A stretch of DNA of 64,000 nucleotides from Pseudomonas sp. HN11 (GCF_021390155.1 NZ_CP089985.1:2181001-2245000), one strand, 5' to 3'; shown: positions 26,163 through 35,266, numbered from the stretch's first letter. A program made the numbers and translations. The notes: generated from the sequence alone by a model not told the origin.

Positions 26163-27986
26163 ATGACCACATCGTTTGATCCAAGTGCCTTCCTCTCGAC
26201 CTGCAGCGGCCGCCCCGGCGTGTACCGCATGTTCGACAGTGAGGCGCGCCTGCTGTATGTCGGCAAAGCCAAAAACCTGAAAAACCGCCTGGCGAGCTAC
26301 TTTCGCAAGACCGGTCTCGCGCCGAAAACCGCTGCCCTGGTGGCGCGTATCGCCCAGGTCGAAACCACCATCACCGCCAATGAAACCGAAGCGCTGCTGC
26401 TTGAGCAGACGCTGATCAAGGAGTGGCGACCGCCCTATAACATTCTGCTGCGTGACGATAAGTCCTACCCCTACGTGTTTTTATCCGACGGCAACTTCCC
26501 ACGCCTGAGCATTCACCGGGGCGCGAAGAAGCAGAAGGGCAAGTATTTCGGTCCTTATCCCAGCGCCGGTGCGATTCGTGAAAGCCTGAGCCTGCTGCAA
26601 AAGACTTTTTTTGTGCGCCAGTGCGAAGACAGCTTCTACAAGAACCGCACTCGGCCGTGCCTGCAATACCAGATCAAGCGTTGCAAGGCGCCTTGTGTCG
26701 GCCTTGTTGAGCCGGCGGAATACGCCGAGGACGTGCGCCACTCGGTGATGTTCCTCGAAGGGCGCAGCAATGCACTCACCGACGAACTCTCCGGCGCCAT
26801 GGAGCAGGCCGCCAGCACCCTGGATTTCGAGAAGGCCGCCGAATTGCGCGACCAGATATCCTTGCTGCGCCGAGTCCAGGATCAGCAGAGTATGGAAGGC
26901 GGCACCGGCGACGTAGACGTGATTGCAGCCTTTGTTAACCCTGGCGGCGCCTGTGTGCACCTGATCAGCGTGCGTGGTGGCCGTGTGCTGGGCAGCAAGA
27001 ACTTCTTCCCGCAGACCGGTATCGACGAGGACGTGGCGGAAGTCATGGCGGCCTTCTTGGGCCAGTATTACGTCAGCAGCCCAGAGCGCGACCTGCCGTC
27101 GGAACTGATCGTCAACGTGGTGCACGAAGACTTCCCCACGCTGATCGAGGCGATCCACGAGCTGCGCGGCCGCGAGCTGGACATCAGCCATCGCGTGCGG
27201 GGCACTCGCGCTCGCTGGCAGCAACTGGCCGTGACCAATGCCGAACAGGCCCTGAGCGCACGCCTGGCCAATCGACAGCACGTCGCCGCTCGCTTCGACG
27301 CCCTGGCCGAAGTCCTCAACCTGGACGAGCCGCCGCAGCGCCTGGAGTGCTATGACATCAGCCACTCCAGCGGCGAAGCCACCGTGGCGTCTTGTGTGGT
27401 GTTCGGGCCGGAAGGGCCGATCAAGTCCGATTACCGGCGCTATAACATCGAAGGCGTCACTGCCGGCGATGACTATGCCGCTATGCACCAGGCCCTGACG
27501 CGACGCTTCAGCAAGCTGAAGGACGGCGAGGGCAAACTGCCGGACATCCTGCTGGTGGACGGCGGCAAAGGCCAGCTGTCCATGGCCCGCGACGTGCTCA
27601 ACGAACTGGCGGTGCCCGATCTGATCCTGCTCGGCGTGGCCAAGGGCGCTACGCGCAAGGCCGGTTTCGAGACGTTGTACTTGAATGATGCCGCCCATGA
27701 GTTCACTTTGAAGGGCGACTCACCTGCGCTGCACCTGATCCAACAGATCCGTGACGAGGCCCACCGATTCGCCATTACCGGTCACCGCGCCCGGCGTGGC
27801 AAAACCCGGCGAACCTCCACCTTGGAAGGGGTGGCGGGGGTCGGGCCGACGCGGCGACGCGACTTGCTTAAACATTTTGGTGGCTTGCAAGAGCTATCCC
27901 GTGCCAGCATTGACGAAATAGCCAAAGCACCCGGTATCAGTAAAAAGCTCGCTGAGTTGATTTATGCGAATCTGCATAGCGAATAG
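26163..27986 (+). CDS. uvrC: Excinuclease ABC subunit C
   Basis: 607 residues, full length. GIY-YIG nuclease domain at the start ([26 protein letters not shown] in two parts, about 15-40), UvrB-interacting UVR motif near 205-240 ([12 protein letters not shown]), the C-terminal RNase H-like nuclease ([16 protein letters not shown]) and helix-hairpin-helix near 560-607 ([18 protein letters not shown]). Makes both incisions in nucleotide excision repair with UvrAB. Cotranscribed with gacA. Confidence 0.97.
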   Translation: MTTSFDPSAFLSTCSGRPGVYRMFDSEARLLYVGKAKNLKNRLASYFRKTGLAPKTAALVARIAQVETTITANETEALLLEQTLIKEWRPPYNILLRDDKSYPYVFLSDGNFPRLSIHRGAKKQKGKYFGPYPSAGAIRESLSLLQKTFFVRQCEDSFYKNRTRPCLQYQIKRCKAPCVGLVEPAEYAEDVRHSVMFLEGRSNALTDELSGAMEQAASTLDFEKAAELRDQISLLRRVQDQQSMEGGTGDVDVIAAFVNPGGACVHLISVRGGRVLGSKNFFPQTGIDEDVAEVMAAFLGQYYVSSPERDLPSELIVNVVHEDFPTLIEAIHELRGRELDISHRVRGTRARWQQLAVTNAEQALSARLANRQHVAARFDALAEVLNLDEPPQRLECYDISHSSGEATVASCVVFGPEGPIKSDYRRYNIEGVTAGDDYAAMHQALTRRFSKLKDGEGKLPDILLVDGGKGQLSMARDVLNELAVPDLILLGVAKGATRKAGFETLYLNDAAHEFTLKGDSPALHLIQQIRDEAHRFAITGHRARRGKTRRTSTLEGVAGVGPTRRRDLLKHFGGLQELSRASIDEIAKAPGISKKLAELIYANLHSE

Positions 27987-28018
27987 AATGCCTTTCCACC
28001 TCGTAGCCAGTTGTGCCG

Positions 28019-28579
28019 ATGAATATCCCTAATCTGATCACCGTTCTACGCGTCCTGCTTATCCCGATTTTCATCCTGTTGTTCTATTTGCCGTATGAAT
28101 GGAGCTATATGGCCTCCAGCTCGGTGTTTGCCTTTGCCGCCGCCACCGACTGGCTCGACGGCTACCTGGCTCGCCGCCTGGAACAGAGCACGCCGTTCGG
28201 TGCGTTCCTGGACCCCGTGGCCGATAAACTCATGGTGGCCGTCGCCCTGGTCCTGCTGGTGCAGGAGCACGGCAACCTGTGGCTGACCCTACCGGCCGCC
28301 GTGATCATCGGCCGCGAGATCGTCGTCTCGGCCCTGCGCGAATGGATGGCCGAAATCGGCGCACGTGCTCATGTTGCCGTCTCGAACATGGGCAAATGGA
28401 AAACCGCCGCGCAAATGCTTGCGCTGGTCATCCTGCTGGCCAATCCTTCGGACTTCACCTTCTGGGTCCTGCTGGGCTACGCCTTGCTGCTGATCGCCGC
28501 CGGCCTGACCTTGTGGTCCATGCTCCAGTACCTACGCGCCGCCTGGCCGCATCTGCGCACCACGGTTGAAAAGAAATAA
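28019..28579 (+). CDS. pgsA: CDP-diacylglycerol-glycerol-3-phosphate 3-phosphatidyltransferase
   Basis: 186 residues from ATG 28019 ([16 protein letters not shown]). Carries the CDP-alcohol phosphotransferase signature D-G-x2-A-R-x8-G-x3-D-x3-D within [25 protein letters not shown], and four to six membrane helices. Makes phosphatidylglycerophosphate, the first committed step to phosphatidylglycerol and cardiolipin, in the inner membrane. A GTG two codons upstream is in frame but less likely. Lies 32 bases after uvrC. Confidence 0.96.
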   Translation: MNIPNLITVLRVLLIPIFILLFYLPYEWSYMASSSVFAFAAATDWLDGYLARRLEQSTPFGAFLDPVADKLMVAVALVLLVQEHGNLWLTLPAAVIIGREIVVSALREWMAEIGARAHVAVSNMGKWKTAAQMLALVILLANPSDFTFWVLLGYALLLIAAGLTLWSMLQYLRAAWPHLRTTVEKK

Positions 28580-28598
28580 AACTTTTTGAATCAAAGGG

Positions 28599-28626
28599 TT
28601 GACCGGTCCTGATAATTCTATAGAAT
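28599..28626 (+). promoter_or_regulatory. Sigma-70 promoter of tRNA-Gly
   Basis: TTGACC at 28599-28604 and TAGAAT at 28621-28626, 16 bases apart, 15 bases before the mature tRNA. Confidence 0.7.
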
Positions 28627-28641
28627 GCGCATCACCAAGAC

Positions 28642-28717
<76 letters not shown>

Positions 28718-28764
28718 AATATTGTGCTGCAGAGTTCCATGGAAGTCTGTAAGTCATTGAAAAT

Positions 28765-28786
28765 AGACGCTTAGGCGTCTTTTTTC
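28765..28786 (+). terminator. Intrinsic terminator after tRNA-Gly
   Basis: GACGC-TTAG-GCGTC stem (one more A-T pair outside) followed by TTTTTT, 48 bases after the tRNA. Confidence 0.75.
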
Positions 28787-28911
28787 GTTCAATCAGCATC
28801 CACCGAAAGCCTCGGGTATTCGGACGTTTTTAGTCCAGAAACTAGTCCAGAAAAATGGCGGGCTTCGAGATCGGATTGTTGTAGGAGCCCGACGAGTCAT
28901 TTGCTGAACAT

Positions 28912-28942
28912 CTAGCCCTGAATCCAACCTTCAGGAGGCTAG
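28912..28942 (+). promoter_or_regulatory. Hairpin hiding the integrase ribosome binding site
   Basis: CTAGCCCTGAA can pair with TTCAG-GA-GGCTAG across a seven-base loop, 11 pairs with a two-base bulge. The GGAGG of the integrase gene (ATG 28947) lies inside the right arm. Confidence 0.4.
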
Positions 28943-28946
28943 AAGC

Positions 28947-29525
28947 ATGGCTCTTTCAGATGCTGCCGTCCGGCAGGCCAAGCCCACCGGCAAAGACTAC
29001 ACCCTCGGCGATATTGACGGCCTGTCCCTGGCGGTGACGGCTTCGGGCGGGCGCCCGTGGCACTTCCGTTACTGCTGGAGCGGCAAACAAAAGCGCATGC
29101 CGCTGGGCACCTATCCGCAAGTCAGTTTGCGTGACGCGCGTTCACTACTGCCGAGAAGTGCCGGACCTGGTTCAATCAGTTGTTTCGTTTGCCATGGTCA
29201 AGGTTCCGGCTCTGGAGCAGAACCCTGCCTCGGACCTGGATGTGGTGGCGATGCCCAAGCCGCCGGTGGTCCATCAACCCTTTCTGCGTATGGCCGAGCT
29301 TCCGGCCTTGTTGCGCACCTTGCGTGACTACGGTGGGATGGTGCAAACGCGGTTGGGAATATGTCTGCTGCTGTTGACCGGGGTGCGCACGGGGGAGCTG
29401 CGCTGGGCGACGCCGGCTCAATTTGATCTTGAGCGAGGGCTGTGGACCATTCCGTCCGAGGTGGTCAAGCAGTTGCAACTGAAGATGCGCAAGAAGAGCA
29501 AGCGTGCACAGGACATCCCTCCTTA
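28947..29525 (+). pseudogene. Tyrosine integrase of ICE/P4 type, internally deleted and truncated
   Basis: Frame one from ATG 28947 (MALSDAAVRQAKPTGKDYTL) gives the DUF4102 N-terminal arm-binding domain up to VSLRDARS near 29145. A deletion joins it to a second frame that carries the core-binding end and the start of the catalytic domain (LTGVRTGELRWATP with the first catalytic Arg, about 29364-29405). That frame ends at about 29525 where unrelated opposite-strand sequence begins, so the HxxR and Tyr residues are lost. It cannot recombine DNA. It lies 230 bases from the tRNA-Gly, as in ICEclc-like elements. Confidence 0.85.
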
Positions 29526-30140
29526 TAGAGTGCCGCCGGCTTGCCGGCCGCCGACCCAGGGCACGCCACGGTTGCCGCGCTTGGCTTCGGTCTCCTCAAT
29601 CGCCGCCACGGCGTCGGCCTTGCTGGTGCTTTCTTTCAGGGCCATGCCCTCGGCCAACTGCTCCCAGCCCGACTGGTTGCCGGCGATATCGGCCATGCAG
29701 TTGGCCATGGCGCGACAGGTGGTCTTGGAACGATCGAAATCCAGCCGCGCCTGCAAAATCCCATTGGTCAGCAGGTTGTACAGCCCGGGGTTGGCCCGCT
29801 GGATGATCAGGGCGGGAGGGGACGCGACGGCGCTGGTGGCGTTCTGGATCACGCTGCTCATGATCGACTGGAAGCCGTTGGTGATGCCGTTCAACTGGTT
29901 CTGCAAGGTGGTCTCCAGGCTCATGTCGCCGCAGATCATATTGCTGCTCCAGCCCACGCCGATGCCGAGGCTGCGCATGTTTGCCCCTGATCCCATCGGC
30001 ACGGCGCGGCCGCCACCGATGCTGTAGAGCACATCGTCACCGATCACGCTGCCGCTGGCGCCGAAGTTGGGATCGTCGGCGTAGACCGGGTAGCACAGCA
30101 ACCCGAAGATCACCAGAGCGGCGGGGTAGTGGGTCTTCAT
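29523..30140 (-). pseudogene. ICE conjugation protein, TIGR03755-type, C-terminally truncated
   Basis: 205 residues: signal peptide (MKTHYPAALVIFGLLCYPVYA), then GGGRAVPMGSGANMRSLGIGVGWSSNMICGDM and MANCMADIAG, phrases I associate with the integrating conjugative element protein family TIGR03755 (PFL_4711 type), whose members are roughly twice as long. It stops where it meets the integrase fragment. In intact ICEs this periplasmic protein belongs to the mating-pair apparatus. The 5' end is intact, with the TIGR03756-like fragment just upstream as in intact elements. Confidence 0.7.
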
Positions 30141-30143
30141 CGT

Positions 30144-30383
30144 TCAACTCCCTGTGTCGGTGCTGCCGAGAAACAACTGGCCCTCGCGCTTGCAGCAGCT
30201 ATACGGGCGCCACAAACCCCAGGCATACTCGCCGTCCTCGGACTGCGGCAACGCCTCGCTATTGGGGAACACCGCGCAGATCATCGACAGGTCCGGTTGC
30301 AGCCGTTGCCATTTGCTGCTGTCGGCATCGTTCTCGCGCAATGCGCCGGCTGGCCAATAACCCGGCTGCGCCTGGGCCAGCAA
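30144..30383 (-). pseudogene. ICE conjugation protein, TIGR03756-type, C-terminal fragment
   Basis: The last 60-70 residues (CAVFPNSEALPQSEDGEYAW then LWRPYSCCKREGQLFLGS) resemble the C-terminus of the ICE protein family TIGR03756. The 5' part is absent; the left limit given is only the open frame. Ends three bases before the TIGR03755-type gene, the native order. Confidence 0.6.
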
Positions 30384-30511
30384 GGACTGGTATTGGATCT
30401 GTCTTTAATCTATTCAGTAGATTCCTACGTCACAAGTAGACCTGTCGCGGATTTCGCGAGTCGGCGCAGGTGTAGCGTACTAAGCGTTTCAAACCTTCTC
30501 AGGAAAAAGGC

Positions 30512-31006
30512 ATGGTCACTCGTTACGCAAAAATCGTCTTGGTCGGGATGCTGGCGGCCTTCGCGGCGCTGGCGGCGTTCAACAACCTCACCGACTACAA
30601 CTCCAATTTCTTCTTCGTCCAACATGTGTTGAGCATGGACACCACCTTTCCCGGCAATGCGGCCATGAATCGTGCGATCAATGCACCGTGGCTATGGCAT
30701 GGCGCCTACTGGCTGATCATTGCGGGTGAGGCGTTGACTGCCATGTTGCTGGTCAGTGGCGCGATGATGCTATGGCGCGCTCGGCGGGGCAGTGCACAGC
30801 AGTTTAATCGTGCCAAGGCCTGCGCGGTCGCGGGCCTCACCATGGGCCTGTTGGTGTGGTTCTTTGGCTTCATGGTGATCGGTGGCGAGTGGTTTTTGAT
30901 GTGGCAATCTCAGGAATGGAACGGCCAGAACGCGGCATTCAAATTTTATGCGGCGATGCTTGGAGTGCTGGTATTTCTCAATCAGCCAGATGCGGATTGC
31001 GACTGA
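30512..31006 (+). CDS. DUF2165 small integral membrane protein
   Basis: 164 residues with four hydrophobic segments (about 7-25, 65-88, 105-128, 140-155). YNSNFFFVQHVLSMDTTFPG, MNRAINAP and WLIIAGEA are hallmarks of the DUF2165 family, whose function is unknown. AGGAAAAAGGC precedes the ATG. It looks intact. Whether it belongs to the former ICE or to the chromosome is unclear. Confidence 0.85.
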   Translation: MVTRYAKIVLVGMLAAFAALAAFNNLTDYNSNFFFVQHVLSMDTTFPGNAAMNRAINAPWLWHGAYWLIIAGEALTAMLLVSGAMMLWRARRGSAQQFNRAKACAVAGLTMGLLVWFFGFMVIGGEWFLMWQSQEWNGQNAAFKFYAAMLGVLVFLNQPDADCD

Positions 31007-31068
31007 CGGGGCGTAGTTGCACCCGTGTGGATAGCCGGTGCGCGCAACGCCCGCACCGGATGTCGGGC

Positions 31069-31368
31069 TTACTTGGTGCAGGTCAGTCGTGAGTACTTCG
31101 GTGGTTCGAGCAGAATGCCTGGAGTCATGAACGTCGAGCAGTTGAACACCCGGCCCTTGGCGGTGGTGGCCTGGAAGGTCAGTTCAGCGCCACCCAGAAA
31201 GTCTTCCTTGCCCTTGGTCACCGGGCCCATGGTCAGTTCATCGGTAGAGGCCAGCCCGATTGTTTCGGCAGTGACCTTGTGTATCTGCAGGACGTTTGGG
31301 TTGGTGGCGCAGCCTGCCAGCAGACTGGTCAGGGCGATGAGCAGGGCGGCAGTTGAAGTTCTGGTCAT
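31069..31368 (-). CDS. Small lipoprotein of unknown function
   Basis: 99 residues from ATG 31368, eight bases after GGAG. The signal sequence ends in a lipobox LLAGC at about 17-21, so the mature protein is lipid-anchored, likely in the outer membrane. The remainder (VTAETIGL, LTMGPVTKGKEDFLGGAELTF) is not a family I recognise. Two Cys near the C-terminus may form a disulfide. Confidence 0.75.
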   Translation of the reverse strand: MTRTSTAALLIALTSLLAGCATNPNVLQIHKVTAETIGLASTDELTMGPVTKGKEDFLGGAELTFQATTAKGRVFNCSTFMTPGILLEPPKYSRLTCTK

Positions 31369-31587
31369 GGGTGTGGCTCCTTGCGGGTCTAGGCGGCAGG
31401 GAACTGTGCTGCGTGCCGCCTGTGGGAATCGTCGAGGGACAGGGCGTTGCCCTACGGCGGCGGAGTCTATGGGCACACACATGCACCAACAATCAGTCGA
31501 GCGAAATCGAGACGGAGCCCACGACAGAGTGTTTGCAGGATGACGGAAATCGGCTACAAAGTGAGAATGTATGTTGACCGATAGGAC
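31369..31587. other. Intergenic region, no gene seen
   Basis: Upstream of the lipoprotein gene. Codon use of the open frames here is unlike a gene, and I see no repeat or hairpin beyond the terminator that begins at 31588. Confidence 0.4.
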
Positions 31588-31612
31588 AAAAAAGGCGCCC
31601 GAGTCGGGCGCC
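31588..31612 (-). terminator. Intrinsic terminator (minus strand)
   Basis: GGCGCCCG-ACT-CGGGCGCC stem followed by TTTTTT on the minus strand, 44 bases after the stop of the antitoxin-like remnant. Confidence 0.8.
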
Positions 31613-31656
31613 TTGAGGTTCATCGGGCCAACAGCCAATGTGATACTCGTGAAGCA

Positions 31657-31785
31657 TCAGTTGCCCCATGGAACGGAGCGGTTCAGCAGGTCTTTTAAAC
31701 CGGGATTGTCTAGCGCGGGCCGGTCAAGCAGCTCAACGAAGGTCCGGGCTTGTTCGGCGTTGAGCACGGTCGTAATTCAGTGATC
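31657..31785 (-). pseudogene. C-terminal remnant of a DUF1778 (TacA-like) antitoxin
   Basis: The frame reads VLNAEQARTFVELLDRPALD and on to NPGLKDLLN..PW before TGA 31657, which is the usual C-terminal toxin-binding region of DUF1778 antitoxins (pairs with GNAT toxins). A TGA lies just upstream in frame and the DNA-binding N-terminus is missing. No GNAT toxin gene is next to it. Confidence 0.55.
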
Positions 31786-31789
31786 TGAC

Positions 31790-32040
31790 GGTATCGAATC
31801 TGGCCATGAATGGATAGATCAAACGCAGGTGCGGCAGTGCGTCCTCGTAGGACACGTGAGCATCCCGGACAGTGGAAATAAGCGCATCTCTGACCTCTGT
31901 GTGACGTCGAAGTAGCGGTACTCCGGTGACTCAAGATGGGCCAGGATTGACGGTTCGAAACGGTGCAGGTTGCTCCAACGGATCGCCGCTTCAATCGGGT
32001 GGTAATAGGCTTTTATCAACGCAGTCGGTAGTTCTCGCAT
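31790..32040 (-). pseudogene. Frameshifted fragment of an unknown gene
   Basis: One frame begins MRELPTALIKAYYHPIEAAI at 32040 and runs to about YRYFDV near 31903. The continuation with sensible composition (VRDALISTVRDAHVSYEDAL, then LIYPFMARFDTV) lies in the next frame, so a one-base shift near 31900 broke the gene; the 3' end merges into the antitoxin remnant. No family recognised. Confidence 0.45.
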
Positions 32041-32342
32041 GATCGATACCTTGCATAAAGAGTGGACTCATCGATGGAATTTTTGGGTGGGCGGCTGTGC
32101 TGGTGAGGGAATGCACGAGGCATGCGCCAGCAGCCGTCGTGGCTATCATCCAACGAAACGGAGGCACTTGGGTCGGCAACGTAATGATCAATGTGAGGGC
32201 GTATGGATGCCAGCGGTGAGCATTCGCGCCGTAAGCGACAAGGGCACAGGTAGCCTGCCGCTCAATCGGTGTACATCAGTGGTTACAGTTTTTTCGCGGC
32301 GTGCGTCGTGACCAGCATGCTGCTCGGGCTTATGCCGCTTCG
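32041..32342. other. Intergenic stretch, nothing supported
   Basis: 302 bases between the frameshifted fragment and the gene ending at 32343. Short open frames exist but none has a ribosome binding site or familiar protein. Confidence 0.4.
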
Positions 32343-32777
32343 TCAGGATTGATGCAGCGCGCCGGGCGCTTCAAGGCATAGACGCCAAATACGCGTTTGG
32401 TAGAAATGCACGAAGAGGTGATAACCCTGATGGCAGTGCACGTGACGCACATCACGACGCGGGCCTGATATGGATTCCAGTTTGCGCAGCGATGGCTGCT
32501 GTGCCAGCGCGGACGCCAAAGGCATGTGGATGCGCAGGCCTTCCACCGCACAGCGCCTGGAAAAGTTGCCGTAGAACCACACCGACACCAGCCGCGAATC
32601 CGCCCCAATGCGTGCCATGAACCCGTCCAGACGCCGGGCAGGTCGCCACCAGCCGTCATCCTGCGCGCGTGGCGGGCACCAGCTTGCGCCAAGCGCCGCC
32701 TGCAGCTGTTCCAGGGAATCGCCGGGACGCAGCAGCGCCAGGCGGGCGCAATCGAGGCGGGTAGCAGGATGCGACAT
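32343..32777 (-). CDS. Hypothetical protein
   Basis: 144 residues from ATG 32777. Pattern GDSLEQLQAALG at 19-30, SRLVSVWFYGNF and VEGLRIHMPLASAL looks like a folded globular protein, with a helical start and strands later. A second, overlapping minus-strand frame of 189 codons has Cys/Arg-rich composition and is a shadow. No Shine-Dalgarno is visible before the ATG. Family not recognised; small immunity proteins sometimes look like this, but there is no toxin beside it. Confidence 0.5.
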   Translation of the reverse strand: MSHPATRLDCARLALLRPGDSLEQLQAALGASWCPPRAQDDGWWRPARRLDGFMARIGADSRLVSVWFYGNFSRRCAVEGLRIHMPLASALAQQPSLRKLESISGPRRDVRHVHCHQGYHLFVHFYQTRIWRLCLEAPGALHQS

Positions 32778-32905
32778 TGTGTGACGGTGAGCACGCAGGC
32801 GCGTAAGCGGGGGCCAGAGGATATTTTGACCGCTCGATTCGGGGCAATAGGAATTGGACTAAAACGGGGACTGTGTCTGTCCGGTGGCATGGAGCGCACA
32901 ACAGA

Positions 32906-32928
32906 GAGCCCCCGGCAGGCGGGGGCTC
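32906..32928 (-). terminator. Hairpin after the DUF3085 gene
   Basis: GAGCCCCCG-CCTGC-CGGGGGCTC, a 9-bp GC-rich stem 22 bases after the DUF3085 stop. The following tract is TCTGTTGT, so termination may be only partial. Confidence 0.55.
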
Positions 32929-32949
32929 AAGGTCTGGTGGTGGATTGGG

Positions 32950-33300
32950 TTACGGCGAGACGGTCCGCAGCATCAGGTGGGTCGCCGTGGCGGCGAGTTC
33001 CAGATCGTCCTCGCCGTTGAGGATGCGCGTGAAGGCCTCCGAATGCGGGTCGAAATGCTCACCGAAATCGTCGCCGCCCAGCTCATTGCGGGCTAACGCC
33101 CACCAGTCGTCGAACGCATCGACATCGGGGTTGCAGCCGACCGCATAGGCAAGCAACTTTTGGCGGCCATTGGCTTGGCGTTCACCGCGCTCGGCGAGCC
33201 AGTAGACGCCCTGGTCCTTGACCAGAATGATGGAACATTGATGGGCGATAGCCTCTGCCAGCACCGGCTTCAGATCGCTGCCTTTGAAGAGCAATGACAT
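32950..33300 (-). CDS. DUF3085 domain protein
   Basis: 116 residues, with GGAG nine bases before ATG 33300. SIILVKDQGVYWLAERGE near 24-41 and YAVGCNPDVDAFDDWWALAR near 52-71 are the core of the DUF3085 family, mostly found on plasmids and ICEs with unknown role. Appears intact. It supports an ICE origin of this segment. Confidence 0.75.
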   Translation of the reverse strand: MSLLFKGSDLKPVLAEAIAHQCSIILVKDQGVYWLAERGERQANGRQKLLAYAVGCNPDVDAFDDWWALARNELGGDDFGEHFDPHSEAFTRILNGEDDLELAATATHLMLRTVSP

Positions 33301-33533
33301 GGTGGTCTCCTAGCAACAGCGGGACTCTCCAACCGCAAGGGTGGGCGTCCCTTGGGATGACGGAAGGATGAAGGTATGACGCGGCCAATGCGCCGTTGGC
33401 GCACCGCGGTCCTGAAGGCTTTGACCGCCTGGGATGTTGCCGGCGACGCCAGCGAACATGGGGGCAGCGTGGTCGGCTGAGTGGTAGCTGGTGTCAGTTA
33501 AACCGCATCAGGGACGTGCCGGTTTTATGGCCG

Positions 33534-33848
33534 TCAGTACTCATCCAGCAGGAACACCGCAGTTAGGCTCCGGTCTGCTTCGGTGAAGATACAAAGGCCA
33601 AAACCGTCACTGGTGGTGTAGGACGACAGCAGGTAGCCGCCGAGTTCCAGAGCTGCATCGTTGTAGCGTTGGTGCTCTGCACGCACATCGCCCCAATCGC
33701 CGCAGATGTGCCGGCGCACATAGGGCAGCGGATCGAGCAGATCCCGTCGGATAAGTGCGTCCAGACAGCGGGAAAAGGTCAGGCCGCCGAAGGGGAACCG
33801 GGGCTGGAGGGTGACGAAGGCGGGCATGGGGATGCGCAGATCCTCCAC
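33534..33848 (-). CDS. Plasmid/ICE-type conserved hypothetical protein
   Basis: 104 residues. RRHICGDWGDVRAEHQRYND near 45-64 and ICIFTEADRS-like FTEADRSLTAVFLLDEY at the C-terminus match a small protein often found on plasmids and ICEs (GDWGD..ITEADRS..LLPEEY pattern, from memory). Function unknown. No clear ribosome binding site. Same strand and likely same origin as the DUF3085 gene. Confidence 0.65.
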   Translation of the reverse strand: MEDLRIPMPAFVTLQPRFPFGGLTFSRCLDALIRRDLLDPLPYVRRHICGDWGDVRAEHQRYNDAALELGGYLLSSYTTSDGFGLCIFTEADRSLTAVFLLDEY

Positions 33849-34062
33849 GGCGATGGGGCTTGGTACTCTAGCAGGGGAAATTGTTTCGGTGACGAGGCGG
33901 CGGTCACAATCACGCTCGCAATGGAGCCGATTGTGGGGGCGGCAGACATGCTTCGGCTGGGTAGGAAAGTTCCATCGGTCAGGCGGTGTTGGCAGGCGCT
34001 TGGCAACGTGTCCAACCCCATCGGTGCTTCATTGTTCGCTGACAGATAACTGCGTCACTTTT

Positions 34063-34254
34063 TTATTGGCGAGGGTGTTCGGACCGGCCGGTTTCCTTGA
34101 CCGCAAACATCAGACAACGCACCGCTTCACGATCCTGTTCCGACAATAAGCGGTAGTAGCGGATCAGTCGCTCTTCCTCTCGGTTGAGTTGGCGGGGGCG
34201 CAGGGATGTGCCGGCCGGGGTACGCAGTGAGGACATAAACGAGGTATTTAGCAT
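34063..34254 (-). CDS. Small hypothetical protein
   Basis: 63 residues with AGGA before ATG 34254. RQLNREEERLIRYYRLLSEQ then DREAVRCLMFAV is a helical pattern seen in short proteins next to ICE genes. No function can be given. Possibly DNA-associated because of its many Arg residues. Confidence 0.45.
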   Translation of the reverse strand: MLNTSFMSSLRTPAGTSLRPRQLNREEERLIRYYRLLSEQDREAVRCLMFAVKETGRSEHPRQ

Positions 34255-34476
34255 GATTCTAGTCCTTCATGACGCGAATGGAGGCATGGGCGTCGTGCCC
34301 AGAACAGCTAAATACATAACGTTTATCGGGAAGCTTGGCTCGCCATTTTTCGTGACTGTTAGGTTTTTCGGAGACGGCTGTCGGAAGTGGTTGGCCGAGG
34401 TGTAAGAGTGGTCTTTCAAGGGCGACTGAATCTGCCAGAAAGTTCTACTTATCGGGTGTCTGGCTGCCGGGGGAGC
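34255..34476. other. Intergenic stretch, nothing supported
   Basis: 222 bases between the small gene and the vgrG fragment. No convincing gene, repeat or hairpin seen. Confidence 0.35.
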
Positions 34477-35135
34477 TTACGGCTTGGCGTCATTGCGCAG
34501 GGCGGCCAGACGCGTTTTGGTAAAGGGCTTGCCGGCGATGTCGCGCTTGTAGCGGCCGGGGTAGTCGTAGCGTTCGTAGTCTTTTTTTTGGTTGTTCAGA
34601 TCCTGATCGCCGGTGGCGGTGTGCTGCTGGTTGTAGCGCGGGTGGGTGAAGGTGTAGTCGCGCTGCACCTGCACGGCGGTGCGCACTTGCTCGGTGTAGT
34701 GGAAGCGGTTCAGTGCCGGTTCCAGGGCATCGCCGCCACCCATCGGCTGGTAGATCACCGGGCAATCGGTGTGCGTGCCGATGGTGCCGAGGCCGCCGAC
34801 GCGGTCGGTGAGGACGAGGGTGTGGCCGTCGGCGCGGTGTTCGAAGGTGTAAAGCAGACCCTCTTCGGCGGCGAGGCGGGCGATGAAATCGAGGTCGGTT
34901 TCACCGGCTTGTACGCAGTATTCGCGGGGTTGGTGCTCGAAGCAGATTTCGCTGCGGATGTCGGTCAGCTTCTGCTTGGCGAGCATGCTGGTGATGATGT
35001 CGGGCACGGTTTGGGCCTGGAAGATGCGCCAGTTGGAGCGCAGATCGAAACGCTTCAGGGTCGGCTCGACCACGGCGGTATAGCGGGTGCGGCGAAAGGA
35101 ATAGGCTGACCAGGCCGTGCACGTAGCATTGCAGT
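34477..35135 (-). pseudogene. Internal vgrG fragment (T6SS spike), both ends missing
   Basis: Encodes YVHGLVSLF, then after a deletion of about 17 bases and a frame change RTRYTAVVEPTLKRFDLRSN through KTRLAALRNDAK before a stop at 34477. This corresponds to about residues 68-290 of both intact VgrG proteins in the window. The first half matches the 38606 gene (FQAQ, SMLAKQ, SEICFEH) and the second half the 52755 gene (QPMGGGDALEPALNR, TRLAAL). It lies at the end of the T6SS minus-strand unit, after the immunity gene, as expected for a recombination scar of effector exchange. Confidence 0.85.
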
Positions 35136-35144
35136 GGGGTTATT

Positions 35145-35210
35145 AAGGAGAGCCGCCGCACTGTGGAACAATTTTGGCGTTCGCTAAGTGTTGGCGGCGA
35201 TACTCTCCTT
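35145..35210. repeat. Imperfect inverted repeat flanking 35 bases
   Basis: AAGGAGAG-CCGCC at 35145-35157 is mirrored by GGCGG-CGATA-CTCTCCTT at 35193-35210. It sits between the vgrG fragment and the immunity gene; it may be a hairpin or a trace of an inserted element. Confidence 0.35.
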
Positions 35211-35266
35211 GGCCTACACTCATGCGCCTTTCATGGCAGCGTGTTTTTGGCCTTTTAAAATTAAAG

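Larger units (their letters stand above)
28718..34254. mobile_element. Remnant of an integrative conjugative element at tRNA-Gly
   Basis: From the tRNA 3' end outward come a broken tyrosine integrase, truncated conjugation genes of the TIGR03755 and TIGR03756 types in opposite orientation, and small genes (DUF3085, a GDWGD-type plasmid gene) usually carried by ICEs or plasmids, mixed with pseudogene pieces. No relaxase, coupling protein or complete conjugation gene remains, and I could not find a copy of the tRNA 3' end that would mark the far att site. The right border is approximate. Confidence 0.6.

Noticed and set aside
26481..27698. 405-codon minus-strand frame
   Set aside because: Antisense shadow of uvrC; His/Gln-rich composition typical of reversed high-GC coding DNA.
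31571..31783. 70-codon plus frame
   Set aside because: Runs through the minus-strand terminator and the antitoxin remnant; no ribosome binding site.
32330..32899. 189-codon minus frame overlapping the hypothetical gene at 32343
   Set aside because: Composition is Arg/Cys/Trp-rich and unlike a folded protein; the other frame has regular hydrophobic patterning.
33376..33480. 34-residue plus frame in the gap between DUF3085 and the next gene
   Set aside because: Weak ribosome binding site and no recognisable protein; could be a relic but not supportable.
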